Source: Cheilinus undulatus (lineage: Eukaryota; Chordata; Actinopteri; Labriformes; Labridae). From it: a stretch of 64,000 nt of DNA. Positions within the stretch are counted from its first letter, which is position 1. Each line of letters starts with the position of its first letter. The stretch is from assembly GCF_018320785.1 (NCBI RefSeq), contig NC_054877.1:21806329-21870328 (forward strand), written 5' to 3'. Under the pieces are notes generated by a model. That model saw only the letters and a list, made by a program, of their open reading frames with translations, ran no database searches and was not told where the DNA came from. This document shows, in pieces, positions 1 to 11,930 of the stretch. The translations under genes and the position numbers were made by a program.

Positions 1-201
1 CATTTTGATGCTGTTAATGCCATAGATATCATGTTTTCAATTTTTCATGAGTGGTACACAAAAAACCTTCCCTTGCCTTACCTAGAGATGCCAAGTTGAG
101 CAAAATTTGGAGTGGTCTCTTGATAATTTCTGAGGCTGTAGAGCTCAGCTGAAAACTTGACAATGCAGTTAAAAAGTTGTAATACTTTCTCGTTTTTGTA
201 G

Positions 202-340
202 CTAAAAGGTGAGGCAAGGTTCACTGATGGGACTCTAGCCGAGAAGGAAATAGATCTCAAAATCACAGTTGTGGATGAGAATGACTGTCCACCGGTTATT
301 GCAGCACAAGTTGGATCTGTTAATGAATCAAGTGCAGCAG
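202..340 (+). CDS. dsg2: dsg exon: end of EC1 and start of EC2
   Basis: The acceptor is the pyrimidine-rich tttttgtag and the donor is gtactt. It encodes [20 protein letters not shown] and then the calcium-binding linker DENDCPP. It ends in phase 1, which pairs with the next exon to make Gly. Confidence 0.9.
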
Positions 341-3300
341 GTACTTTCAAGCATGTACAGTTTTCTTTTATCACTGCATTATCTTTTAGATTATGCAGTA
401 TTTACCTGTGATCAATAAACTGATGTAATTTTTATTTGCTCTGGTAATTTTTCAAGGTACTGTTGTAATGAGAGTGATAGCTACTGATGCTGACGAGGCG
501 AACACAATCAACTCAAAGATCAAGTACAGCATTGTGGAGCAAAGTAACTTGGGCGGGATGTTCTACATCAATGCTCAGACTGGAGAGGTCATCGTGCACA
601 GGACCACTCTCGACAGGGAGGTGAGACCCCTCATTTACCTGAAGATTTGTCGGGAACTCTTTTTACAGTAGTGAGATCATTGTTGGATAGTAAATTAGCT
701 TGTTCTTGCTCACTCAGAAAGAGCGTTATGTTTTTGGAGTCAAATAAGACTCATCTCACGTTCTAAACATGTCCTTATGTCCACCAGTTACAGTTACATG
801 TTGAGTCTGAGTCAATGGCAAGGACAAAAACTACAAAACTACACTATCTAAATAATACATGTTGTCTTTAATGTGATTTCTTAGACACAAGATACATACA
901 GGTTGACTATTAAAGCCGCAGACCTGGATGGACTACCAGGAGGAAACACAGGTACTGGACAAATTGAGATCAAACTCCTTGACATAAACGACAACATCCC
1001 AACTTTGGAAAAAGAATCGGTAGGTCTGACACAATCAAAACACTTAAAGCTTTAGTATTTTTTGAGAAAACTATTCTGTCTGATGTTTTTGGTTTCATTT
1101 GCAGTATGAAGGGAGCGTGGAAGAGAACACCATCAATGTGGAAGTGATGCGGATCAGAGCTCTGGACATGGATCTGATGTACTCTGACAACTGGCTGGCT
1201 GTCTTTGAAATAGTCTCAGGAAATGAGGGCGGCTACTTCAGCATCACTACTGATTCTAAGACCAATGAGGGGATTATCATGATCAACAAGGTAACTGAAC
1301 TGTATAAAGTCGAATGAATGAATATGACTCAGTGAGCACTGTGAAGGCTGATTGGATCTTCTTACCGTGAATCAACAGGCTTTAGACTACGAAGAAATAA
1401 AGACACTCGACTTGAAGATTGCTGTTTCTAACAAAGCGGCGTACAATTTTGGCAGCAGCTCCTCACCAGGAGGGTCCATAACTTCTAAATACTACCCTGT
1501 TAAAATAAATGTCGTCAATCAGAAGGAAGGTCCCCGTTTCCAGCCAAATGTCAAAGTGGTGACAATCTCTGAGGACCACACATCTGTGTCCCTCAACCAA
1601 ATTATCACCACATACGCTGCTATTGACAGTGACACACAACTGACAGCCACCAACGTAAGGTATGGTCACTGATGTTTTAAAAAAACACAAAAATGTCTTT
1701 GTGTCTTTTCATAGATGTAATTAACATCACAGTTTATATTTATCCTTTTAAACATGGTTTTAATAACAACAGATATGCCAAGATCCAAGATGATGACAAC
1801 TGGCTGATTATAGATAGAAATACAGCAGATATCAGGCTGAACAAGCTGCCAGACAGAGAGTCCAAGTACTTGATCAACGGAACATATTATGCCAAAATCA
1901 TATGCATCACTACTGGTGAGTTATGGAAATGTCACTTAGTCTTCTTCAGTGTGGTCGACGGCAGTTTAATGTGGATCTTCATCGCTGTTCTTTTGTGGTC
2001 TGGCTTTCAGAAACTCCTTCAAAGACGGCCACAGGGACAATAGCTATTCAGGTGGAGGACTTTAATGATCACTGTCCTAAACTGACCGCCACAACTCACA
2101 CCATGTGCCTGGAGGATAACGTCATCTACGCTGTAGCTGTGGACGAAGATGAATTCCCCAATTCGGCTCCGTTTGACTTCACTGTGATCAAAGAGAGTAG
2201 CAAGGGGAAGTGGAAAGTGGAGCCTCTTAATGGTAAGATTACATAAAGATGGCATTCTGTATTTATGCAAAAATGCATGTAGAATCTCAACCTCTTCAAG
2301 CACAATCAATTTATTGATATTTATTTTTCCAGGACAGTCTGGACTATCAGAATATGTGTAATGCGAGGATTTCAAATGAATGTATTAAAAAATTGTATGA
2401 CCAGACAGAACAAGTAAAAGAACAAAACGGAAACTGAAATTCATACAACTTTTTACAAATCACACCCAGATCAACAATGCGCAAACCTTTCACACCTGCA
2501 TTTAGTTCCTACTGGCCTTGTCTATCAGGAGAAAAATAAAAACTTTCTACAACCGCACAGCAGAAACGATCACTATCATTTATCTCAGTTAACCCAGCGC
2601 AAATGTGGCATTTCAGCATGTAAAATGTCCATGAATCCCATTTTTGGAGCGCAAACATGTTTTTATTATTTGGACCATAGAGGACTAATATTTTCTTTTT
2701 TTTTTCAACTGGCAAATACTTATGTTGACCTGTTGAAATGCTGTTGACCTTTGGCTGGCCCTGATTGGTCCCTACCATGAAAAAAAACAATAGAAGAAGA
2801 AACTGGAGCATGGTGATTGGCTGACAGACTAACAGGAAGTTGCTGTCTATTACTTCTAGTGTCAAAATGGAGGATTAAAAGCAACACTGATACGTTTTTT
2901 CATTATGAAAACGTAGTGGTCATATTATTGTGTATTTAGCGATGTGGATTTGAAGTATCAAAGCTGTAAATAAAAATCCTGCTTTGTGCCTTGATTAAAA
3001 TGTTCTGTGTGGGATGTAAGTGCCAGGAGCTATCCATAGATTGGCATAAAGAATAACTGGAACATGCATTTTTTTTTATAAAAGTTGAATGTTTTATTGT
3101 GGCTTTCAGCACACTTTGATTTTGCCACAGCAACTTTCTAGCAGAAAGTCAAACCAAAATGAAACAAAAAGTTGAATTCAAATTGGTCAAAGAAAATGGA
3201 GATTAATCACAATCAACTGCAATTTTGATGTTACTTGTGATTTTTTAAAAAGTGTAGTCATTTGACTGCCCTAATTTGTATGTGTAAGATGAAAGACAAA

Positions 3301-6300
3301 TGACTATATCTGAATACATGGTGTTGGTGAATGAAAAAGAAAAACTTAAGGGAGCTCTTTTCAAACATAAAAATGCCTTTCTTGTCTAGGCAAACTCATT
3401 TTATTGTTAATTGTTTTTTAACTTAAACATGTAATGACAGGATTTACAGAACATAGTTGATGATGTCCGTTGTTTTCTGTGCATGTGTGTTTGGTCTTCT
3501 CTGAAGAAAAATCTTTCCCCTGTCCTCTATCTGAGCTAAACCTCTGCTTACTGTGAAACTGTACAGGTGAAAATGTAAACAAAAGCTCTTTCGCTCAGCC
3601 TGTTGTAAATCACTCTGTTGGAATCTGACTCAGTGACAGCAGTGACACGTTAAAACTAACTATGATTGCTCTCTTTTGTCTAGCCTTAGGCACACCAGTT
3701 GAGCATTTTTGAAACCACTTTAAAGTCTTGACGTCTTTGTGATTCTAGCCTCAGGACCCACCACATGGCAACGCAGTGACCCGAGTTGCCCCCAAAAATT
3801 TGAACCATTCAAATTTTTTAAATTAAAGTTTAGGCCTTTGATGGACCAGAACGTATAATTAAACAAAGAGGCAGAACACTAAAAAGAAACATTACAGAAG
3901 AGTACATGCATGCATACATTTTTTTTACTCAGTCACAAGAGATGAACAGATCAGAATTAAAAAAAAACAGCTTTGTCATCCAAATATAAATAAATCAAGA
4001 TCTCAAGAATGCAACCAAGATTATCCTTATTATGGCTAAACAGCGTCAGATAAGATAAATCGATATGTGTCTGCTAAGGACTTCCATACATTACAGACTT
4101 TTTGTCAAAGGCAAACATCCCAACCCACTGACAATGACCATGACCCACTTTTGAGGGTTGAGAACAACTTCTCTAATTGTTTTCTAAATTGTTGATTTTG
4201 TTTCTTCAGAAGTTACAAAATTGTGAAAATAAAACTGTTTAATTTAAGGACTGTTCAATCCTCTTCTACCTTGCATGAACTCTCATACAGTTCTTCAGCC
4301 CTTGTACTTCTTCTGCTGTGACATTTGAATGAGTAACTTCTTTACAAGTTGTGCAACACAGTTTTAAATGCTTGTTTTATCGTTTCTTCAGAAACTGCAG
4401 CCATCCTACGAGACGAAGCCAACTTGTGGCCTGGAATTTACAAAGTTGTAGTGGAGGTCAAGGACCAGCAGGGAAAGTCATGCGCGGATGTTCAAGTCAT
4501 GGACGTTATTGTGTGTACTTGTGCTGAAAACACTAGAACCTGTGTAGGGCGCACTACAAAAACATCTAGTTTTGGAGCATCAGGTGTCTTGCTCCTGCTC
4601 CTGGGACTGCTGCTTCTCCTGTGTGAGTAGAGTATGACTTGCACTTTCTGTTTGTTGGTCAATTTACATGAAACATTAACTCTCTACTTGTTCTAGCATG
4701 TTGGAGGGATTAACAGTAATAGATGGGTGAATCATGATAGTTTTTGAGAAAAGGATGATCATTTCTAGGAGTAGCTGACTTGCCATGAGTAATTCCTTTT
4801 TAATTAAGAGCAATTCTCTGGTAAACAAAAGGCTTTAATTAAAATAATCAGCATGCCTTCATTAGAATTCAAATGACATTTGAATATATGTGTGCATTTT
4901 TAGTGGTGCCCCTCCTGCTGCTGTTCTGCCTATGTGGTGGTGCAGCAGCTGCTGCGAATTTCAAGGCGATTCCCTTTGATACAAAACAACAGCTGATCTC
5001 ATATCACACCGAGGGACAGGGAGAAGACAAGGTACTTTGATTAATGTCATCCTGATGTGGAAGGATCTTAAATATGTGGACATTTTTATTCTAATTTGCT
5101 GCATCTCTGACTGAATCTCAAATGTTTCTCATAGGAAGTTCCTCTTCTCACTGCCCCTGTTGAGGTTGATGGTGCCACAATAAATATCAGGAATGTCAAC
5201 AATCTGGGGGGAAAGGGGTACCTAGGTGGACTTGTTGAACTGGGAGGAGCAGCAGGTGGAGGAGCAGCCTTAGGCAGCTCCATACTGACAACTGAGAACA
5301 TGCACATGTACAACCAATACAACCAGTCCAGTGGGCAAATAGAGATGGACTACATGGGTGCTGGGAGGATGACTGGACAGGAGCGTCTTTACTCCAGATA
5401 CAGAACTGGGATGTTTGACGGGATGGCCTTGTCTGAGCAGTTTCTGGGGGAGTATTATTCCAGTGTGAGTATTTATAATCCCAGGGGATCAAAGTTCATG
5501 TTTGTTTTTAGTAAGTCAGTAATTCTTGTACGTATTAGCTGAAGCTAAAATTGGACTTTGTAAATAACTATCTCTAATTACATCTTTAAAGGGGTAACTG
5601 TAATTTAAAAAAAAAACTTGAATTTGAATTATGAAGTGTTCGGCCTAAAAAAATTTCCAACTCCTTTATGCCAGGCAAAATTCTTCAACCCCCACACCCA
5701 TCTATACAAACAGTGCAACAAACTGATACATTACTTTAGCATTAATAAAAAAACAGTCACTGCCAGCAGTGCTCAGTAACAACAAATAAAAGTAAGTGAA
5801 CAAACACTCAATCATATCAGTTTATTGACAGGTTTTAAAAGTGAGGATGAATGCAAAACTCATAACTTATTTGGTGGGGGAGGTGCAACCTTGCAAAGCT
5901 GACTGACCAGCCACATTCCATGTCTGTCATCAGGCTGGTCCATCTTACAAAGCTTCAAGCTAAAATGCTTGTTCAGGCCAGAGAATGAAAAGACAATAAC
6001 AAAGATGTCAAAAGATGTCATTCAAGGAGAACAGGGCAAAAAATTAAGGCTTAACTAAGGCGTAAAATAAAAAATAACAGTGGAAAGGAGGATTTGCACA
6101 ACTGCCTTAAGGGCATGGAAAGTAACATAGCCCAGACCTTTAGGGCAGATTAAACAATAAATGTGGTGAGTAAGCATGACCGAGGATAACATCTCAGCAG
6201 GTAGTTGGGTTGCCACGAGTCCCTTCTTGTGCTGTGGAGGTCCAAAAGCCCTGAAAACTGCCGATGGTCTCTGTGCGTATACTCAAGGGGGAAAAGGCCC

Positions 6301-8078
6301 AGACAAAAGAAATGCTGTTGAGCCTGACCTTGACTGCAGTGCGACGCTTGTGTTTACGTGTGTCGAGCTTGCCCCCTCTTCCCCCTGTGGCACATCAGAC
6401 CCCCCTGATGAATACTTAGCACCCTACATGCCTTAAACTTATGCGCATGACTGTATATCCCGTGCTATGGATATGTGAAACTATGTCAGGTAAGACGGGG
6501 GCGCATATAGATGAGGAACTAAAACAGACTGAAATATAATGATATTCTGACAGAAAAAGAATAGAATAATAATTGAATACTAGTTATTACTGGCTAGGGT
6601 GAAATTTCAAGAGAAGTCACTGAGAAATGACATAAGATAAAATACAATACATACGTGGCTTAGGATACTTGCAGTGTCATAGTACAGTTGTTGCAAAAAC
6701 TGATGAATATTGCATTTATATATTTTAAGATCATATGATAATTCATCACATTATTAATTAACTGATGAATATGCAGTGCCCCTAGGAAGTTAATGTATCT
6801 ATTTACTGCAAAATGTTGTCAGTTTTTATCACTGTCCAACGTTATTTTGCTGATTTTGTCTTATTTTATTCCCTATCAGCTGTTTCTTTAGCTTTTTAAC
6901 TTTCATTAATGCCACAGACACAACTGTGTGGACTCATTAAGAAGTGATGTGATGAGTCAGATTTGCAGGGAAATCTGTTCAGCAGTTAAAATGTAGATTC
7001 AGTAATGGTATCACATGAGTAAGGACGACAAATTGCTGTATGTTGTCTCAAGCCTATCAATGACTGAAGACACTTTTTTTTCTTGCAGAAATCTGAACAT
7101 GCCACACAACAGTCCCAGCAGAAGGATGCTCTGATGATTTATGACTACGAGGGTCAGGAGTCCCTCGCAGGCTCTGTCAGTTGCTGCAGCCTCCTTGAGA
7201 ATGATGATGACCTTGCATTCCTGGACGACCTTGGGCCTAAATTCAAAACCCTGGCTGAGATCTGTCGGGGTTCAGCTTTGGTGACCGAGACTGTTGATGC
7301 TGGCGTTTCTGTCTCTCCTCTCAGGCCAGTGTCTCCTGCCAGGCCCTCCACCTCCACCCATACTCACACCCACACTCACACAGAAAGTATCAGGGACAGG
7401 GACCACACCAACATCAATACCATCAACACCTCCAATGTAGCGTCCAGATCCTCCACCTTTGTCCAGGAGGAGCGAGTCGTGGAAAGTTCAGCTACGGTTC
7501 CAAAGGTGCAGGACAAGTATGTGATCCCCAGTCAGACGCTGCTCATACAGCAGCCAGCCATGTACTACGCTGCAACGCCCATGTATGTGGTCGAACAGAA
7601 GACTCCAATGGTACTGGTGTCTGGTGCCCAGCAGGCAGTGGGTCAAGTGGCCTCAGTCGGACTCGGTCAGGGTCTTGTTAAGGTCGGTGGCATCCAAAGT
7701 TCTCAAGGTGTCGTCTTTGTGGATAGGCAAGCAGGAATGGATGGAGTGACAGGGCATGTGGCACAAGACCACACACAAGGAACTACGTCCAGGTCCAGAA
7801 AGGTGCTGGTAGTGGAGAATGGGTCTTCGGGTGGGGAGCAGGTTGCACATGTAGCGCAGGGATTTATGCAGACAGCAGAGCAGGGCGTGGAGCTCAGAGG
7901 TCAGGGTATGCAGGTTCAAAGTCAGACCTTTTCAGTGGGGTCACGTGGTTCTATGGGGTCTCATGAGGACATCCTGATGGCAGCCAAACCAAAAGGGCAA
8001 GGGAATCAGAGAGTGGTTGTGCAGCATAAAAAGGTGTTAGTGACTGAGAGGAATGTTGAGTCTAGTACAAGAGCATAG
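202..8078 (+). CDS. dsg2: Desmoglein (desmoglein-2-like), 3' eleven exons, partial at 5' end
   Basis: Desmosomal cadherin: a single-pass membrane glycoprotein that joins cells through its ectodomain and binds plakoglobin and plakophilins inside. The exons are 202-340, 457-620, 885-1019, 1105-1290, 1379-1659, 1773-1915, 2011-2232, 4392-4622, 4904-5031, 5135-5464 and 7089-8078. They splice in frame with GT-AG borders into 982 residues plus a stop. Visible order: end of EC1 (DENDCPP), EC2 (DINDNIP), EC3 ending in the desmoglein-type [10 protein letters not shown] instead of a DxNDxxP, EC4 (DFNDHCP), a Cys-containing membrane-proximal domain, a Leu-rich membrane span at about 485-513, a Gly-rich juxtamembrane segment and a catenin-binding segment ([16 protein letters not shown]). 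The exon 4 motif SGNEGGYF is typical of desmogleins. Signal peptide, prodomain and most of EC1 are upstream of the window. The tail after the catenin site is about 270 residues and lacks obvious mammalian-style repeat units. Orthology to DSG2 rather than another paralogue is inferred. Confidence 0.93.
457..620 (+). CDS. dsg2: dsg exon: EC2, first part
   Basis: It encodes the cadherin signatures ATDADE and LDRE. The exon ends exactly after LDRE in phase 0, with donor gtgaga. Confidence 0.92.
885..1019 (+). CDS. dsg2: dsg exon: EC2, second part
   Basis: 45 codons, phase 0 to 0. It contains KAADLDG and the Ca2+ linker LLDINDNIP between EC2 and EC3. The acceptor is ttcttag and the donor gtaggt. 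Confidence 0.92.
1105..1290 (+). CDS. dsg2: dsg exon: EC3, first part
   Basis: 62 codons, phase 0 to 0. It has [28 protein letters not shown] and TNEGI, a block well conserved in desmoglein EC3. The acceptor is tttgcag and the donor gtaact. Confidence 0.93.
1379..1659 (+). CDS. dsg2: dsg exon: EC3 end and EC4 start
   Basis: It starts ALDYEE and runs through SNKAAYNFG and [10 protein letters not shown] to TISEDHTSV. The EC3-EC4 linker lacks a canonical DxNDxxP, as in other desmogleins. It ends in phase 2 and is completed by A at 1773 to give Arg. Confidence 0.91.
1773..1915 (+). CDS. dsg2: dsg exon: EC4, middle
   Basis: It encodes [28 protein letters not shown] and an N-glycosylation sequon (Asn-Gly-Thr) in INGTYYAK. 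The donor is gtgagt. Confidence 0.92.
2011..2232 (+). CDS. dsg2: dsg exon: EC4 end and membrane-proximal domain start
   Basis: It encodes [18 protein letters not shown], including the DFNDHCP calcium linker, then the start of the extracellular anchor domain ([17 protein letters not shown]). The donor gtaaga opens the longest intron of the visible part, 2.2 kb. Confidence 0.92.
2233..4391 (+). other. dsg intron, 2.16 kb
   Basis: AT-rich intron between the two halves of the membrane-proximal domain. I see homopolymer runs but no open frame resembling a protein and no element I can name. Confidence 0.7.
4392..4622 (+). CDS. dsg2: dsg exon: membrane-proximal domain and start of membrane span
   Basis: It encodes [32 protein letters not shown] with clustered Cys residues typical of the desmosomal cadherin anchor domain, and then the hydrophobic [13 protein letters not shown]. 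The donor gtgagt interrupts a Leu codon that the next exon completes. Confidence 0.92.
4904..5031 (+). CDS. dsg2: dsg exon: end of membrane span and juxtamembrane segment
   Basis: It continues the hydrophobic run as [17 protein letters not shown] and then [19 protein letters not shown]. The desmoglein order of Leu-rich span, Cys-Gly and a short cytoplasmic anchor is clear. Confidence 0.92.
5135..5464 (+). CDS. dsg2: dsg exon: intracellular anchor region
   Basis: 110 codons, phase 0 to 0. It has a Gly/Ala-rich stretch ([20 protein letters not shown]) and ends [14 protein letters not shown], which resembles the LNEEFLRNYF-type motif found before the catenin site in desmogleins. Confidence 0.9.
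5465..7088 (+). other. dsg intron, 1.6 kb, with a repeat remnant
   Basis: It contains one copy (about 5885-5995) of a dispersed repeat seen again at about 20515-20595 and 38140-38245. The rest is AT-rich. An 86-codon open frame at 6176-6436 resembles nothing known to me. Confidence 0.6.
5885..5995 (+). repeat. Dispersed repeat family B, copy 1
   Basis: Contains gtctgtcatcaggctggtcc, then atcttacaaagcttcaagct and ccagagaatga, blocks shared with the copy at 38140-38245. Confidence 0.55.
7089..8078 (+). CDS. dsg2: dsg last exon: catenin-binding segment and C-terminal tail
   Basis: 329 codons and a TAG stop. The first 60 residues carry the plakoglobin-binding segment ([32 protein letters not shown]). 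A Thr-His repeat (THTHTHTHT) encoded by a CACACN microsatellite follows. After it comes a low-complexity Val/Gln/Gly/Ser tail with degenerate KVLV(V/T)E(N/R) repeats. Confidence 0.92.
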   Translation, partial: KSEHATQQSQQKDALMIYDYEGQESLAGSVSCCSLLENDDDLAFLDDLGPKFKTLAEICRGSALVTETVDAGVSVSPLRPVSPARPSTSTHTHTHTHTESIRDRDHTNINTINTSNVASRSSTFVQEERVVESSATVPKVQDKYVIPSQTLLIQQPAMYYAATPMYVVEQKTPMVLVSGAQQAVGQVASVGLGQGLVKVGGIQSSQGVVFVDRQAGMDGVTGHVAQDHTQGTTSRSRKVLVVENGSSGGEQVAHVAQGFMQTAEQGVELRGQGMQVQSQTFSVGSRGSMGSHEDILMAAKPKGQGNQRVVVQHKKVLVTERNVESSTRA

Positions 8079-8102
8079 AAAAGTTGCTCCTGTTGCATTA
8101 TA

Positions 8103-8404
8103 AATAAACTTATGATTCAATCTACCACAAAGTATATACAAACTAGACATAATATGGCCACCTGTGCAGTAAACAAAACACAATATATTTCACAATTATG
8201 AAGCTTCTGCAGTTTCAGTTTTTAAATGATATGGTTAGTAAGGTCTTAATTCTCTTATTTATCATTAAAGTGTTTGTGTACTTGAGTGTGTTATCTCTAT
8301 GTGTTTCTAGTATTATGCTCCCTTAATGTATGTGTCTACAGTGGCTTGAATATGGGACATTTTCATATTTGGTGTTCGCCACTAGCTATGACCTTAATAA
8401 TAAA
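8103..8404 (+). promoter_or_regulatory. Candidate poly(A) signals of dsg
   Basis: AATAAA occurs at 8103-8108, 25 bases after the stop codon, and again at 8399-8404. The second would give a more usual 3' UTR length. Which one is used cannot be told from sequence. Confidence 0.4.
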
Positions 8405-8409
8405 TGTAA

Positions 8410-11400
8410 AGTGTAATTTTCATCTTTATAACCCTGCCAACAAACTTAAGGTGTGGAAGCTTTTGCACTAGATTACATAGTTCAGGGATTGGCAACTGGT
8501 GGCGCAGATCTTCATGAGTTAGTTTCAAATTTGAAAAACCTGTAAAGATTTAGAAAAACATGTCAAAAACTGCAGTGAAGTTATTCATCCTGTGATGACC
8601 AAACAACACCATGCATAAGTTAGAATATGAGGTAGCAATATTTTGATACTGTCTTTAATTACTGAGATGCATTTTGTCCCTTTGAAGAAAATAGTGAATA
8701 TTATCGGCTGAATTTCCTTATGTAAAACTCTTTTATAAATAATTACGTAAATATATTTGGAAAAAATTTATATATTTATGTAAAATATACCTCAATAACT
8801 AGCAAATACAAAGTTGGTTAAATTGAAAAAAGCTTACAATTGCATTAATTTGTGCTTAGCTTGTTAAATCAAGCATTTATAATTGCATTTAAGCTCTAAA
8901 ATATGAACGTCAGTTTCATTAATTGTGAGCTGCATATTTGACCATTTTATCCAAAAATATATATTTATGAGGGTATCCTACTTCATAACAATGTGGCCCT
9001 TCAGCAGTGAGAGTAAACTTTTGCAGCTTTTCAACTATGACTTTTGGCAAACCAAAACCAAGCTGCACTGGTTTGCTTCTCACTAGTTTGGCCATGTTGG
9101 TCTGCGCCCAGTGCACCCATCCACCAATGCATGATGATGTCACAGAGTTTTGTCATCATTTGGGACAACTGCAACCAGATTTTGAAATACCGCAACCAGA
9201 CTTTGAAATAAACTTTGGAATTTCCCCTTGTGGGACTAATAAAGGAATATCTTATCTTAAATACCTGCTAGATTCGCAATAGAAGAAGAGGAAAAAGTTT
9301 TGAAGCGGAATCAATGGGTGTTTCTTCTTCTGGAGGAACAAAACAATACTTAGTGAAGCGTAGCTTTTATCATAAACAATTTAAGACACTACATCATCAG
9401 GTCTACACGTGCCCTCAAACGGGTAGCTCAATTGCGGTGGCAAACCATCTCCTGCTGTGCTGGGCTGCCATGCAGAGTCAAAACAAGTACAGCCAAACCA
9501 CTCAATGTAATGGAAAAACCCCAGTTATGATAACCAAGTTGCCCATCCCTGGCATAGGTGGCAAAATTGCTCATGGCTTATCAGCACCAATCTAAAAATG
9601 TTTTTAAAGAGGAATAGATTTTTGTTAATAAAAACTAGTAAAAGAGTCTAATCTATGTAGTGACATCACACTAAGCTAAGACAGAGAAATATACAGAATT
9701 AGAGAGAAGTTGTTACAGGTACATAATTAGCATGGATTCAGGGTGGGAACGGTTTGAGTAAGCACAAGAGAAAACAACCAGTTCTAACTACAGTGTGTGA
9801 TCCCATCAAACAAAATTACAAACCTCACACACCTCATCTGCTGAACAAAAGCAAACAAGAAATCACAGAGTGCAAACAAAGTTTGCATGTAGGGGCAGGA
9901 TAAGAAAGGGTGCACTTGGTTATTTACAGTCTGAAGGTTAGATCAGATCAGCAAGTACTCTCACTATTCTGGCTTTAAATTTACCAGGCTTGGAAAATAA
10001 AAGATGGAGTGGGTTGACCACAGATGACTTTTTTACTACCACAGGCTGCCATTGGTATGGACTCCATACTCATAAGATTCCTAAAACTATTCCTCTATTC
10101 AGTTAAAATCCTGTTTACCGCTACTCCTAATCCAAGTGATCCTCCTGGAGTAAAAGTATACTGTAATTAGACTGAGTGTTGTTGATCCTGAGAAGTCCAC
10201 CATTGTTTTGTAACTGAAGCAGAGCTAGAACAAAGTTTCAGTAGTCTGAGACCTACATTCATCCATGAACACTAGATTCAGAGCTACAAGTACTCTGCTG
10301 TTGGATTTTCTTGTTCAGTTTTTAAAAAGCATCAATGGTTTGTTTTTAAAGATTAGCTTTACCCATGCTATAAGCTTCCCTGCTGACTTTTAGATTTTTT
10401 AAACAAGTTCAAACTGTAACTAGTTAGGAGCTGTTATGGGTGGCCACTGCTTCCTTGGAAACTCCATGGAATGAAGATAAATCCTGTTTGTACTGTTAAA
10501 CAAAAGAAAGGACGTTTTGGAGAAGAACCAAGGCCAACATCTTTAAAAGATTTAGTGCACTGAAACGTGACTAGGATATGACAAAACACTATTGTCATCA
10601 CAAACTGTTAACCAAAGAAGAGACCGCTCTGTTAAATTGTTGCACTCCTTTTTTTCTTATTTCTACTCAATGTGTTGATTTATGATTTGTATTTTTATAA
10701 CAATCCAAGTGTAATCCAAAAGATTTAAGTGCCAAAGATGTGCAATTATGTAAAATATCAAATGATATCCCTATTTTTTACAAATGTAAATAGTGTTTTA
10801 ATTTCCAGATAAACTTTTAATGAGTTGCTTTTGTGTGTATTTGTGTGCAGATGTAGAAGTAATGTTAGGTGAGAGGAGGCCGAATACTCTATTATGTGCT
10901 TTAAAGCGCTGAAAACATATTGGAGTTTGAATGTCTGATACTGCTGTTCTGGCTGCTGGTGTACATGTGTTTTATTTCTAACTGCTTATTTTTTGTATTC
11001 ATTGTTTGCATATTTTGTTTTGAGCAGAATGATAGTGCAGCACAGCAGCAGTATTTTACCTGGTATTGATTATGTGTCTTGTTCAGTTGTGTATTTGCAG
11101 GCAAATGAGATTAGAAAGCCGTCCCGTCCTTTAATTTTACTGTATGCATTTGACTACATATTGCTGTTTTACAGTTCTTCATATTTCATCACATTATTTT
11201 CAGATTCAAGTTTACCTGAATTCCTTTGCACACCTATTCTTGTTGTACATATTCAAAATACAAAATGATGCTGTTTCTTCATTAAACTCACAGCTTAAGC
11301 TTTATGTTTGCACAGCGAGTCTGTTAAGTTGACCTAACTACTTTTTTATGGTTTTATGATTCCTAATGAGGTTGCTCATCACAATCTCTGTAACCTCTGT

Positions 11401-11750
11401 CGTTCATTTACTACATAAAGGGCCCATTCATTAACTTTTACAGTTGTGTATAGCCATAGACTGAATATAAACATTGACAAAGACTCAGTCATGTCACCAT
11501 TGGTTTTTGAAGCTGACTTTTTGAAGCCTATAGCTGGCAGTCACCGTACAGGAAATTTAGTCTCAACCTGATGTCAGCCTAACCTAAGTAACAGGCAAAG
11601 AGGTGGAGTGAGTGGGACCTTGAGCCTCCAGATCAGCCTTTCCCAAACCTCAGTGGGCTGCAGCCCAATTATTTTGTTCTGATCCGGCACCTGCAGCCAT
11701 TTAATTGATCTTTTCTAATATTGATCTCCATAAATGTACTTTGTGGCCAA
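8410..11750. other. Intergenic spacer, no gene recognised
   Basis: AT-rich sequence between dsg and the tubulin gene. At about 9175-9265 there are two near-identical 17-base direct copies (aaccaga(t/c)tttgaaata) followed by ccccttgtgggactaataaa, the style of tail found at the 3' end of some fish retroposons. Small open frames at 9007-9282 and 9314-9595 do not look like genes. Confidence 0.5.
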
Positions 11751-11754
11751 GTAA

Positions 11755-11930
11755 AGTCTTTCCTAGTAGCTAAAGCTAACAAAGCTAACAAAGCTAAATC
11801 AGCGTTCGTGATTTAATCCCTGATTAGACCTCTGGTCTTTTTCCTCTGTCTGATTTATGAAATGTTGCTTATTCTGTAATATTTGCAATGTGGTTATTTC
11901 ATGATAGTTACTGCCGGACTGTGTTTATCA
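11755..11930. repeat. AGCTA-rich dispersed repeat, copy 1
   Basis: A short run of agctaacaa units is followed by a block (tttaatccctgattagacct ... caatgtggttatttca) that recurs near 28070-28160 and partly near 16420. Three copies in one window identify a dispersed family; its class is unknown to me. Confidence 0.6.

Noticed and set aside
6176..6436. 86-codon plus-strand open frame in a dsg intron
   Set aside because: No similarity to a known family that I can see, no splice signals that would add it in frame to dsg, and it lies between exons that already join in phase.
9007..9282. 91-codon open frame starting with a hydrophobic stretch, and a second at 9314-9595
   Set aside because: The first runs into a repeat-like tail with two direct copies of a 17-base block. 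Neither has codon bias or a recognisable domain.
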